Counted from the first letter of the stretch, positions 1-7,070 are shown. The stretch: DNA of 11,073 nucleotides from JAGOSA01 sp039795715 (GCA_039795715.1 JBDKLD010000026.1:1-11073), one strand, 5' to 3'. The notes: generated by a model from the sequence alone, not told the origin. Made by a program: numbers and translations.

Positions 1-1021
1 CAGTGATTTTATACTCAACTGGGTCTTCGATAGTTGTAATATTTACCTGCGGGCTGTTCAAAATTTTTATTAAGGCGTAGTGCGTCGTTGACTTACCAGA
101 ACCGGTTGGCCCAACTACCAATATCATGCCAAAAGGCAGTTCAGCTATTCTCTGAATTAGTTCCTCGTGCTTGGCCGAAAGACCTAAGTCGCCGAGCGTA
201 AAATCACGAACATACTCTCCCAGAATACGAATGGCAACTTTTTCTCCATCAATCGTCGGCATAACAGATACGCGCAAATCTACACGGTGATTGTCTTTTG
301 TTATATGACGAATTGAACCGTCTTGAGAAATATTGTGCTCATCCGTTCGCAGTTTTGCTTGAACTTTTATTCTGTTCACAATATTGTCATAGTACTCTCT
401 TGGCAATTGACCAGCCTCCTTGAGTACGCCGTCAACACGAAAACGTATGAGCACTGTTTTTTCTGAAGGTTCGAGGTGGATATCGGAGGATTTATACGAG
501 AGAGCATCAGAAATAACTTCATCGAGAATTTCTGGCGCGATTCGGGTCTTACCTTCAAGAATTTTGGAAAATCGAGTTTCTAGCGGGTGCTGGTAGCGAT
601 TGAAAATATTTGCAATGTCATCAGGCAGGGAAAACATCAGCGAAATCTTTTTCCCGTTTAACTCCTTTTCCAAATTCTGTTTTAAATCCTTGGCAAGTGG
701 GTTGTCGGTCGTCACCGCAAGTGAGTCGATGCTTTCAGCAAATGGTACGACACGATATTTGAGTGCAATTTCCTGCGATATTTTTTCAAAAATAGCTTTC
801 TCCGGTATCTGGCTATTTAGATCTGCGTACGGCACTTTGTAGTGTTCCGCAATTGCCTGACCGATGAGATCGCGAGTGAGCACATTCTCTGCAATGAGAA
901 AATTGTAAAAATCGCTGTAGCGAGTCGTCATCATTTTTTCTTCCGCAGTTTTAATATCGGAAGCCTCCAAATAATTTTGCTCAACTAGTATTTTTTTTAA
1001 AGTATCGTTTTCAATGAACAT
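1..1021 (-). CDS. GspE/PilB-family type IV pilus assembly ATPase, C-terminus beyond the window
   Basis: This is a hexameric secretion/pilus ATPase expected at the cytoplasmic base of a type IV pilus, where ATP hydrolysis drives pilin polymerisation through PilC. The first 340 residues are visible and the reading frame is open to the left edge. Residues about 45-140 resemble the T2SSE_N/MshEN domain, with DLIGQAIAEHYKVPY and a following segment ending VTTDNPLA. The catalytic core starts near 165 (SSDIHLEPSE at 178-187) and contains FRVDG, a Walker A motif GPTGSGKS at 304-311 and the Asp-box TIEDPVEY at 330-337. Walker B, the His box and any zinc motif lie outside the window. The ATG at 1019-1021 lies 12 bases after the stop of the receiver gene, so the two are probably co-transcribed. 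There is no clear Shine-Dalgarno sequence. It is a paralogue of the divergent ATPase at 1499 and has the fuller PilB architecture. PilT is unlikely because of the N-terminal domain. Confidence 0.93.
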   Translation of the reverse strand, partial: MFIENDTLKKILVEQNYLEASDIKTAEEKMMTTRYSDFYNFLIAENVLTRDLIGQAIAEHYKVPYADLNSQIPEKAIFEKISQEIALKYRVVPFAESIDSLAVTTDNPLAKDLKQNLEKELNGKKISLMFSLPDDIANIFNRYQHPLETRFSKILEGKTRIAPEILDEVISDALSYKSSDIHLEPSEKTVLIRFRVDGVLKEAGQLPREYYDNIVNRIKVQAKLRTDEHNISQDGSIRHITKDNHRVDLRVSVMPTIDGEKVAIRILGEYVRDFTLGDLGLSAKHEELIQRIAELPFGMILVVGPTGSGKSTTHYALIKILNSPQVNITTIEDPVEYKIT

Positions 1022-1033
1022 ATAGTGCGATTG

Positions 1034-1405
1034 TTATGATAATGCCTGTTTAACATTTTCTACTAGGGTAAGTATTGGTGTATTTGATTTGACATAATAT
1101 TCCTTTGCTCCCAAGCCTTTGGCTTTATCGATATCTTCATTTTGGCTCAAGTTTGAGAGAACGATAATTTTTATTGGTATATTGTTATCATGAACGTGTG
1201 CCAAAACATGGAATCCATCATAGAGAGGCATGACGAGATCCAAAATCATAATATCAAATGTAGTTTTGCTTATTGCGTCAATTGCCTCCTGGCCATTTGT
1301 CGCAATAGATACAACGAAACCCTCCTTTGCAAGCTTGAGTTCAAGCGCCCTAGCAAGTGGACGTTCGTCTTCGACAATCAAAATTTTCTTTTCGCTCGGT
1401 GACAT
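1034..1405 (-). CDS. Single-domain response regulator (CheY-like receiver)
   Basis: This is a 123-residue stand-alone receiver domain with no output domain, expected to be phosphorylated by a histidine kinase and to act by protein-protein contact. The acidic pair E12-D13 (ILIVEDE), the phospho-acceptor D56 in MILDLVMP, the switch Ser at 84 in IIVLSNLS, aromatic Y103/Y104 and K106 (EYYVKS) are all in place, so it should be competent for phosphorylation. It is the first gene of a two-gene unit with the PilB-type ATPase and is divergent from the main pilus operon. That context suggests control of pilus motor activity, as small receivers do in other twitching systems, but this is inference. No kinase is seen here. 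A near-leaderless promoter lies just upstream. The family call is secure; the partner is unknown. Confidence 0.93.
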   Translation of the reverse strand: MSPSEKKILIVEDERPLARALELKLAKEGFVVSIATNGQEAIDAISKTTFDIMILDLVMPLYDGFHVLAHVHDNNIPIKIIVLSNLSQNEDIDKAKGLGAKEYYVKSNTPILTLVENVKQALS

Positions 1406-1417
1406 AGTACTTGGCTA

Positions 1418-1426
1418 ATTGTAACA
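1418..1426 (-). promoter_or_regulatory. Extended -10 promoter for the receiver/ATPase unit
   Basis: On the minus strand the sequence reads TGTTACAAT, an extended -10 (TGn plus TACAAT). No convincing -35 lies 16-18 bases upstream. Transcription would begin near 1411, leaving a leader of about six bases before the ATG at 1405. Predicted by eye only. Confidence 0.5.
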
Positions 1427-1482
1427 TACAATAAATAATACTGAAGATTATACACAAATATATAATCGCAGGTCTGGTAATT

Positions 1483-1491
1483 TGCTATAAT
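1483..1491 (+). promoter_or_regulatory. Extended -10 promoter of the pilus operon, giving a leaderless start
   Basis: The sequence TGCTATAAT combines a perfect TATAAT hexamer (1486-1491) with the upstream TG of an extended -10. The expected -35 region is poor. The usual spacing places transcription start at about 1498, one base before the ATG at 1499, so the mRNA would have no 5' leader and no room for a Shine-Dalgarno sequence. Confidence 0.65.
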
Positions 1492-1498
1492 TGGATAG

Positions 1499-2722
1499 AT
1501 GGAAAAAATCAATGCTCTCAAAGAAACCATTGAGGCTGAATTGGCAAAGGGGCCGGAAACAATATCAATCATTCGATTTGTTGAAATGATTGTTGAATTC
1601 GCCTACCAAAGCAGAACGTCTGATGTGCACCTTGAGCCAAGCGAAAATGGTGTCGTTGCGCGCTTTCGCATAGACGGACAGCTCAAGGATATGTTTGTTT
1701 ATCCAAAAGTCCTACAGTCTGAAGTCGTTACTCGTATTAAAGTCCTCTCTGAACTCAAGACAGATATCCACCATTTACCACAAGATGGCCGGTTCAAAGC
1801 CAAAATAAATGAAAGTGGCTTTGTTGATGTTCGTGTTTCTATTGCGCCAACGTACTATGAGGAAAATGTAGTCATGCGTATCCTCTCCGATATTATCCAA
1901 CTCTCACTCGAAGATCTCGGCTTTACTCCCAAACAAATAGAAATGGTCAACAAAGCCATCAAAAAGCCTTACGGTATGATTTTGGCAAATGGCCCTACTG
2001 GCTCAGGCAAAACCACGACACTCTATACTATTATCAAACAGCTCAACCAACGCGATACGTCTATTATTACCATCGAAGACCCAATTGAGTTTTCCCTCCA
2101 AGGCGTCACGCAAATGCCGGTAAGTATGCAATCTGGGCTTACTTTTGCGACTGGTCTCCGAGCTATTCTCCGTCAAGACCCAAACATCATCATGGTCGGC
2201 GAAATCCGCGATACCGAAACTGCCAATATTGCAGTCAATGCCGCGCTCACTGGTCACTTGATGCTTTCTACGCTTCACACCAACGACGCTGCCACGACAT
2301 TTCCACGTCTTATCGATATGGGTGTCATGCCATTTCTCTTGGCGTCAACAATAAATGTCGTTATTTCGCAAAGACTCGTGCGTAAGGTTTGCGAAACATG
2401 CCGGATCCAACGAGCGCTTTCTGTTGCCGAAATAAAAAGCTTGGGGAGTATTGCTGTGAACCTAAGTGATGACAAGATTTTTACCGTAGGTAAGGGTTGC
2501 GATAAATGCGGCGGCACGGGCTACCGCAACCGACTCGGTATTCACGAAGTACTCGAAATAAACGATGAAATACGCGAACTTATTGTGGGCCGTGCCGCCG
2601 CAAACCTTATCAAGCAAGTCGCAGTAAAAAATGGCATGACCACAATGCTCCAAGATGGACTTCAGAAAGCTCAGTCTGGCGTCACCACAATCGAAGAAGT
2701 ACTCAGAATAATTTATGAATAA
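1499..2722 (+). CDS. pilB: PilB-type pilus assembly ATPase, short form without the MshEN domain
   Basis: This is the motor ATPase of the pilus operon, acting in the cytoplasm under PilC. All core motifs are present in its 407 residues: SDVHLEPSE at 41-49, FRIDG at 56-60, Walker A GPTGSGKT at 165-172, Asp box TIEDPIEF at 191-198, Walker B with IIMVGEIRD at 230-238, and His box from TGHLMLSTLHTNDA at 251-264. A zinc-binding tetracysteine (CETC at 298-301, CDKC at 334-337) is typical of PilB/GspE and absent from PilT. At 407 residues it is well short of usual PilB proteins (about 560). Only about 30 residues precede the core, so the N-terminal MshEN domain is missing. The start is fixed by the promoter one base upstream. 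The 3' end overlaps pilC by 8 bases. The divergent ATPase at 1-1021 keeps the N-terminal domain, so the two may be specialised or work as a pair. Confidence 0.95.
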   Translation: MEKINALKETIEAELAKGPETISIIRFVEMIVEFAYQSRTSDVHLEPSENGVVARFRIDGQLKDMFVYPKVLQSEVVTRIKVLSELKTDIHHLPQDGRFKAKINESGFVDVRVSIAPTYYEENVVMRILSDIIQLSLEDLGFTPKQIEMVNKAIKKPYGMILANGPTGSGKTTTLYTIIKQLNQRDTSIITIEDPIEFSLQGVTQMPVSMQSGLTFATGLRAILRQDPNIIMVGEIRDTETANIAVNAALTGHLMLSTLHTNDAATTFPRLIDMGVMPFLLASTINVVISQRLVRKVCETCRIQRALSVAEIKSLGSIAVNLSDDKIFTVGKGCDKCGGTGYRNRLGIHEVLEINDEIRELIVGRAAANLIKQVAVKNGMTTMLQDGLQKAQSGVTTIEEVLRIIYE

Positions 2723-3797
2723 TACAGTCAAGAAGCCAGGCATGTTTGCCACAATGTTTTCTGGTATCAAAACTCAGGACAAAGTTAACTTTGCCCGCAA
2801 CTTGGCTGTCGGCATCAAGAGTGGCATGTCGATCATTGATGTCCTCAAGATGCTCATCAAACAATCATCGAAAGAATTTTCTGTGGTTATTCAAAGATTG
2901 ATTGACGATGTCAGTAATGGACAACTACTTGCTCAAGCCATGGGACGCTACAACTATATTTTTGGCGACTTCTTTATTTCCATCGTCAAAGTCGGTGAAT
3001 CAAGTGGGAATTTATCTAATAGTCTCATCTACCTTGCACAAGAGCTCAAAAAGCAAAAAGATTTAAAAGGCAAAGTAAAGTCCGCACTTGTCTACCCTGC
3101 TATTTTGATGTGCGCGACTGTCGGCATAATAGTTTTCCTGACACTTTTTGTGTTCCCCAAAATCCTGCCTATTTTCCAAGGCATGGGTACTGAGCTACCA
3201 TTTACCACAAGATCTATTTTGTGGTTTATGACATTCCTCAAATCATATTGGATGTACGCAATCGCTGGCATTGCTGGACTTTTTGTCGGCTACAAAGCAA
3301 TAGTGCGAGTTCATAGTGTTCGCTTCAAAATGGATCACTTGGCACTCAAGATGCCATACATTTCAAAAATTACCAGACAGCTCGCGCTCGCAAACCTTAC
3401 TCGTTCACTCAATATTTTGCTCAAGAGTGGGATGACTATTACCGACGCATTGGTTATCGCACGAGACACCTTCAACAACTACTACTATCGAGAGCAAATA
3501 GACAAAATGAACGAACATGTCAAACGTGGTGGCTCACTCTCGAGATTTCTCGACAGTCGCCCTGATCTCTTTCCGCCAATGTTCACCGGCATGATCCAGG
3601 TTGGTGAAACAACCGGTAATCTCCAAGAAAATTTACTCTACCTAAGCGAATACTACGAAAGTGAAGTTGATGAAATGCTCAAAAATATGACTGCAGTTAT
3701 CGAACCGGTAATGCTCCTTTTTATGGGCGTCGCTGTTGGCTACATTGCCCTCTCTATTATTACGCCAATATATAAAGTCACTCAAGGAATATCATGA
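2715..3797 (+). CDS. pilC: Type IV pilus inner-membrane platform protein PilC
   Basis: This is the polytopic platform protein that couples the ATPase to pilin extraction from the membrane. The 360 residues contain two T2SSF domains, roughly 22-148 and 224-350. They share the motifs ARNLAVGIKSGMSIIDVL / LTRSLNILLKSGMTITDAL and VKVGESSGNL / IQVGETTGNL. Hydrophobic segments fall at about 125-154, 178-197 and 327-351, matching the usual three-helix topology. Length is close to the family norm (about 400). The start overlaps the pilB stop by 8 bases, which implies translational coupling, and no Shine-Dalgarno is visible. The TGA stop overlaps the next start as ATGATG. It is the only platform gene in the window, so both ATPases probably use it. 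Confidence 0.96.
   Translation: MNNTVKKPGMFATMFSGIKTQDKVNFARNLAVGIKSGMSIIDVLKMLIKQSSKEFSVVIQRLIDDVSNGQLLAQAMGRYNYIFGDFFISIVKVGESSGNLSNSLIYLAQELKKQKDLKGKVKSALVYPAILMCATVGIIVFLTLFVFPKILPIFQGMGTELPFTTRSILWFMTFLKSYWMYAIAGIAGLFVGYKAIVRVHSVRFKMDHLALKMPYISKITRQLALANLTRSLNILLKSGMTITDALVIARDTFNNYYYREQIDKMNEHVKRGGSLSRFLDSRPDLFPPMFTGMIQVGETTGNLQENLLYLSEYYESEVDEMLKNMTAVIEPVMLLFMGVAVGYIALSIITPIYKVTQGIS
3784..3788 (+). promoter_or_regulatory. Shine-Dalgarno sequence for the first pseudopilin
   Basis: AAGGA lies five bases before the ATG at 3794, inside the end of pilC. It is notable because almost no other gene in this operon shows a recognisable ribosome binding site. It supports the first of the two adjacent ATG codons (3794, 3797). 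Confidence 0.5.
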
Positions 3798-4228
3798 TGT
3801 ACAAGAAAGCTTTTACCCTACTCGAAGTACTGATCGTGATGGCTATTGTCGGAATTATGGCCGCCGCCACATTGCCGTATACAGCAAAAAGCTACAAACA
3901 CTACATCAAGACTGTAGAGACCAAAAATCTAATAAGCGTCCTGCGAAGAGCGCAAAGCATGGCAATGGCCAATACACTTGAGTCAAACTACGGTGTAAAA
4001 ATATCCTCGACTTCGGCCATACTTTTCAAAGGCACAAGCTACGCTACCCATGATGCACAGTACGACGAAAATTACCCTATTTCTAGCACAGTGACAATAA
4101 GCGCGCCTTCAGAAATCGTATTTGAAAAAATTTCAGGCAGACCGGCGACCACTGCGACTATTACAATCACGAGTGACAATAAAACCCAGAAAATTATCGT
4201 TGGTAGAGAAGGAAATATTGACTGGTAA
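3794..4228 (+). CDS. FimT/GspH-like pseudopilin
   Basis: This 144-residue prepilin-like protein is probably a minor pilin that helps prime or cap the fibre. The class III signal is very short: MMYKKA, then FTLLEVLIVMAIVGIM, with cleavage predicted between A6 and F7 and Glu+5 at residue 11. Ala at -1 replaces the usual Gly but is tolerated by prepilin peptidases. The C-terminal part (from about EIVFEKISGRPATTATI to the end, IIVGREGNIDW) follows the GspH/FimT pattern of a beta-strand, a small Gly-containing turn and a final strand. The gene overlaps the pilC stop by 4 bases, and its own stop is 3 bases before the next start. The prepilin call is secure; the FimT/GspH assignment is moderate. Confidence 0.85.
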   Translation: MMYKKAFTLLEVLIVMAIVGIMAAATLPYTAKSYKHYIKTVETKNLISVLRRAQSMAMANTLESNYGVKISSTSAILFKGTSYATHDAQYDENYPISSTVTISAPSEIVFEKISGRPATTATITITSDNKTQKIIVGREGNIDW

Positions 4229-4231
4229 TGC

Positions 4232-5671
4232 ATGGCACCTATGGAAAGAAAAATTTTTGACAAAAAAAATGGCTACAGTTTGGTGGAAATCCTTGTTGGG
4301 ATTACGCTGATTACGCTCGCGATTAGCGCCACTGTCACTATCGTCTTTGGTAGTCAGACTATAGTTATCGACCGCGACAACACTGTCACCGCACAATTAC
4401 TCAGCAAAGAAGGCATCGTCGCCGCGAATGCGCTCATCAAGAGCAATTGGGGAATAGTCGCTAATGGTGACTATGGACTCACTTTCAACGGAAGCACATG
4501 GCAACTGAGTGGGACGCAAGATACGCAAGGTATATTTACCAGAAAAATAAATGTCGCTGATACTGGACTGAGTGACGAACACAAGATTACCAGCACCGTC
4601 ACTTGGCAAGCCTCCCCTCTTCGTCCTCAGAAAAAAGTTGAACTCGTCACCTACATTTCAAATTGGGAAAATGTTTTGGCCACCGGCAATGATACTGGCG
4701 GGGGTGGTCCTTCTAGCTGGCAACAACCGACGACAATTAGCACAATAAATGTCGGTAGCGGTAACTCTGTCACTGATATTGATGCAGTCGGTACAACAGT
4801 TTATGTTTCGACAGAATCCACAACCAAAGCCAACAAAGATATCCATGCGTACAACGTCACAACACCATCGAGCCCAAGTTTGCTCAGCGAAATTGATGTT
4901 GACGCCTACTCACTGCAAAGTATCGACGGCGGTTTTAGCTACATTTTCGGCGCAGCAACTGGAGTACTTCCTGACCTGAAAATTATTAATAATTCTAACC
5001 CCAGCAGTCTAAGTCTGACTTCAGAATTTAATGTGATTACGTTTGTTGACGCGACTAAAATATTTCGCGATATAAACACTGTCTACCTCGGCGTAAAATT
5101 AACATCTTTCAACGGAGAATTTTTTACAATCGACGTCACCAACCAGACTAGTCCTTCACAAAAAGATGTTTTCGAAATTGGCGGTAATGTAAATGGTATT
5201 TTTGAACAGAACGGCATTGCCTATGTGGCCTCATCAAAGGATACTCGTGAGTTGTATGTGTTAAATGTTACAAATCCGTCAGACATACTCCAAGTAGGCT
5301 ATCTCGATGTTACAGGCGTAACCGATGGGACAGCGGTATTTGCCATCAGTCCTAGTAAAGTCTTTTTGGGTGTCGGGAATTCCCTCAAAATACTTGATGC
5401 CACGAACCCCGCGAGTATCACGACGCTCGGCACATATGATGCTGGCGGAACAATCAATGATATTTATGCTGTCGGAAATACGGTTTTCTTGGCGACAAGT
5501 AATAGCACCAAAGAATTTCAAGTAGTGAACATTGCCACGGTCTCAGCTCCGACACTCGTATCTTCACTCGACTTCCCTGCTGTAGCTTCCGGGATTGATT
5601 ACCAAAATGATCTCATTTTCCTAGCCCTTCGCGCACCAGATGGTTTGCGTATCATTAATCCAAATCCATAA
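4232..5671 (+). CDS. Large prepilin with a C-terminal LVIVD-type beta-propeller head
   Basis: This 479-residue protein has a pilin N-terminus and a large surface head. The class III signal is MAPMERKIFDKKNG, then YSLVEILVGITLITLAI: cleavage after G14, an unusual Tyr at +1, and Glu+5 at 19. Residues about 50-147 form a stalk ending in ISNWEN that resembles the one in the protein at 7850. A Gly-rich linker (GNDTGGGGPSSW, 152-163) leads to repeats of about 45 residues of the form strand, LKIxDxTNPxSxxxLG, as in LVIVD/beta-propeller proteins. Blade signatures include DIHAYNVTTPSSPSLL (203-218), LKIINNSNPSSLSL (249-262), LYVLNVTNPSDILQVG (341-356), LKILDATNPASITTLG (385-400) and FQVVNIATVSAPTLVS (429-444). 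It is probably an adhesive minor pilin shown at the tip or along the fibre; the ligand is unknown. An alternative ATG lies three codons inside. No Shine-Dalgarno sequence is seen. Confidence 0.88.
   Translation: MAPMERKIFDKKNGYSLVEILVGITLITLAISATVTIVFGSQTIVIDRDNTVTAQLLSKEGIVAANALIKSNWGIVANGDYGLTFNGSTWQLSGTQDTQGIFTRKINVADTGLSDEHKITSTVTWQASPLRPQKKVELVTYISNWENVLATGNDTGGGGPSSWQQPTTISTINVGSGNSVTDIDAVGTTVYVSTESTTKANKDIHAYNVTTPSSPSLLSEIDVDAYSLQSIDGGFSYIFGAATGVLPDLKIINNSNPSSLSLTSEFNVITFVDATKIFRDINTVYLGVKLTSFNGEFFTIDVTNQTSPSQKDVFEIGGNVNGIFEQNGIAYVASSKDTRELYVLNVTNPSDILQVGYLDVTGVTDGTAVFAISPSKVFLGVGNSLKILDATNPASITTLGTYDAGGTINDIYAVGNTVFLATSNSTKEFQVVNIATVSAPTLVSSLDFPAVASGIDYQNDLIFLALRAPDGLRIINPNP
4739..5668 (+). 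repeat. Protein-level LVIVD-like repeats forming a likely seven-bladed propeller
   Basis: Six repeats of about 40-50 residues are recognisable, each with a Val/Ile-rich strand, a solvent turn and an xxIxxxTNPSSPxxL edge. A seventh, incomplete unit (NDLIFLALRAPDGLRIINPNP) ends the protein without its outer strand. The missing strand is a good match to the N-terminal TTISTINVGSG at 167-177, which would close the ring by the velcro arrangement usual in propellers. The repeats are diverged at DNA level and would not be found as direct DNA repeats. Confidence 0.65.
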
Positions 5672-5672
5672 T

Positions 5673-6173
5673 ATGAAAAACACCACCTTCAACAATACGG
5701 GATTTACACTCATGGAAACAATTCTCTATGTCGCATTGCTTTCAATTTTCCTAACGGGAACATTTCTTTTTGTGAACAGTATTTTGAGTACGAGTAGCAA
5801 CATCATCGAACGCAATGAAGTTGTAGCAAATAGAGAATTTATTGACAGCAAGTTGCACTGGTTACTTTCGCAAGCAACTGGTGTTTCCGCACCCGTACTC
5901 GGAAGCACTGGTGGATCACTGACAATTACTGGGGCAACAGCTGGAATGTACCCCGCAGTCATCACGCTCAGCAACAACCAACTTCTCCTCAGCTTGGCAG
6001 GTGGTGCAACAGCACCGATTACAAACAGCCGAGTTCAGATTACTTCTTTTGCTGTATCCCACATAAACACTTCGGATACACTCCACGAGCTACGTATTAC
6101 AACTGACATGCGGAGCAAAGCAAAAACCAATGTTACTTCACTCGGAGATATTTTTACATACGTACTACCATAA
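5673..6173 (+). CDS. Minor pseudopilin
   Basis: This 166-residue prepilin-like protein has the signal MKNTTFNNTG and then FTLMETILYVALLSIFLTGTFLF. Cleavage is after G10, with Phe+1 and Glu+5 at 15. The start at 5673 is preferred over an in-frame ATG at 5640 because the latter lies inside the previous gene and would place eleven irrelevant residues ahead of a normal leader. The chosen ATG follows the preceding stop by one base. After the hydrophobic helix come a short alpha-helical stretch (about 40-67) and a beta-rich C-terminal part (GGSLTITG, ITLSNNQLLLSL, DTLHELRITTDM), a layout typical of GspI/GspJ-like minor pseudopilins. No finer class can be assigned. No cysteines are present. Confidence 0.85.
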   Translation: MKNTTFNNTGFTLMETILYVALLSIFLTGTFLFVNSILSTSSNIIERNEVVANREFIDSKLHWLLSQATGVSAPVLGSTGGSLTITGATAGMYPAVITLSNNQLLLSLAGGATAPITNSRVQITSFAVSHINTSDTLHELRITTDMRSKAKTNVTSLGDIFTYVLP

Positions 6174-6176
6174 TTT

Positions 6177-6569
6177 ATGTACACTACTTCAGACAAAAAA
6201 CAAAATACTGGATTTGTCGCCGTGATCACCGCGATTGTGGTGACGCTTATCATTACTCTCATCGCAATGGTAACTTCAACCACGAGTTACCTAGGTAGAG
6301 TCGACACGACTAGAATAGAATCGAAAAGCATGAGTCGCCAAATCGCCGAAGCCTGCCTCGAGCATGCTCGCGTCAAACTTGCAGTTGGCGTGTATACTGG
6401 CAATGAGGCAATAGCCATCGACTCATACCAATGCACGCTTGACCCCATCATTGTGAGTGGCGCAAACAAGATACTTACCTCGAAAGCGACCGTCGACAAC
6501 AAGACCACCAAACTTGAGCTAACAATACTGGCTACAACTCTCGAAACAGTCACCTTCAAAGAATTATGA
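6177..6569 (+). CDS. PilX/GspK-like minor pseudopilin lacking Glu+5
   Basis: This 130-residue membrane-anchored protein has the leader MYTTSDKKQNTG and then FVAVITAIVVTLIITLIAMV. A Gly-Phe cleavage site is present, but position +5 is Ile rather than Glu. GspK and PilX-type proteins also lack this residue, which is otherwise needed for pairing of neighbouring pilins, and GspK caps the pseudopilus tip. Downstream, SRQIAEACLEHARVKLAVGV with a later GNEAIAIDSYQC follows a pattern I associate with CPR PilX-like proteins, with two cysteines that could pair (C59 and C85). It starts 3 bases after the preceding stop and its TGA overlaps the next ATG. The family call is by pattern recognition and therefore moderate. 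Confidence 0.72.
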   Translation: MYTTSDKKQNTGFVAVITAIVVTLIITLIAMVTSTTSYLGRVDTTRIESKSMSRQIAEACLEHARVKLAVGVYTGNEAIAIDSYQCTLDPIIVSGANKILTSKATVDNKTTKLELTILATTLETVTFKEL

Positions 6570-7036
6570 AAAAAAATGCTTTACACAATAGGGGCGTAAC
6601 ACTCGTCGAAATAGTTTTTGCTATGGCAATAATCGCTGCCATGGCAGCGATAGTTTTTGTAGCAATCCGCCCCGCTGAGCGTTTTGCTAGAGCACGCAAC
6701 AATCAACGCCGAAGTGACATTGCGACCTTGCTAAATGCCATGGGGCAAAGATCCGCAGACAATCGGGGCGTATTCGAAACAGGTTGTACTGCTGGAGCAG
6801 TGCCCACTAGTGTGACTCCTATCGCGAGCGGTGCCGGCAACTACGACATGGGGCCTTGTCTTGTCTCTACCTACCTTACTCAAATGCCTTTTGATACCAA
6901 GGCTACAGGCGCTCACTACAACAGCACAGCAGACTACAAAACAGGCTACTCAATAAGTCGTGACGCGCCGACAGGACGCGTCACGATCACGGCACCTTCA
7001 GCTGAAGTCTCAGAAATAATTTCTATCGTTAGGTAG
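6566..7036 (+). CDS. Type IV pilin with CPR-style pilin layout
   Basis: This 156-residue protein is the last gene of the operon and a candidate major fibre subunit. The signal is MKKNALHNRG, then VTLVEIVFAMAIIAAMAAIVFVAI, with cleavage after G10, Val at +1 instead of Phe/Met, and Glu+5 at 15. The helix runs into RPAERFARARNNQRRSDIATLLNAM, the conserved basic helix of pilins in this group. C74 and C98 flank a short loop and probably form a disulfide. The end (DYKTGYSISRDAPTGRVTITAPSAE) gives the usual terminal beta-strands. The ATG overlaps the previous TGA by 4 bases and is followed by a run of eight A. No + strand terminator is obvious after the stop, only the hairpin at 7078-7095. Assignment as major pilin is inferred from layout and is not proven. 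Confidence 0.87.
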   Translation: MKKNALHNRGVTLVEIVFAMAIIAAMAAIVFVAIRPAERFARARNNQRRSDIATLLNAMGQRSADNRGVFETGCTAGAVPTSVTPIASGAGNYDMGPCLVSTYLTQMPFDTKATGAHYNSTADYKTGYSISRDAPTGRVTITAPSAEVSEIISIVR

Positions 7037-7070
7037 GAAGCTCTAATAAAATAAATGAAGTAAATACCAT

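Noticed and set aside
600..842. Plus-strand open frame opposite the left ATPase.
   Set aside because: The minus-strand frame encodes a clear GspE/PilB protein over the same bases; the plus frame is antisense noise.
1499..2722. Assigning the short ATPase as the retraction motor PilT.
   Set aside because: Its length is near PilT, but the two CxxC pairs of the zinc motif and the position before pilC fit PilB/GspE, not PilT.
4739..5668. CRISPR or tandem DNA repeats.
   Set aside because: The periodicity is at protein level (propeller blades) with diverged DNA; no regularly spaced identical repeats were seen anywhere in the window.
5640..5672. Longer start for the minor pseudopilin at 5640.
   Set aside because: It lies inside the preceding gene and adds residues ahead of a normal prepilin leader; the ATG at 5673, one base after the preceding stop, gives the expected short leader.
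3794..6569. Use of the TGA-Gly genetic code (Gracilibacteria/Absconditabacteria).
   Set aside because: TGA terminates pilC and the PilX-like gene exactly at ATGA overlaps with the next start, and no long gene contains an in-frame TGA.
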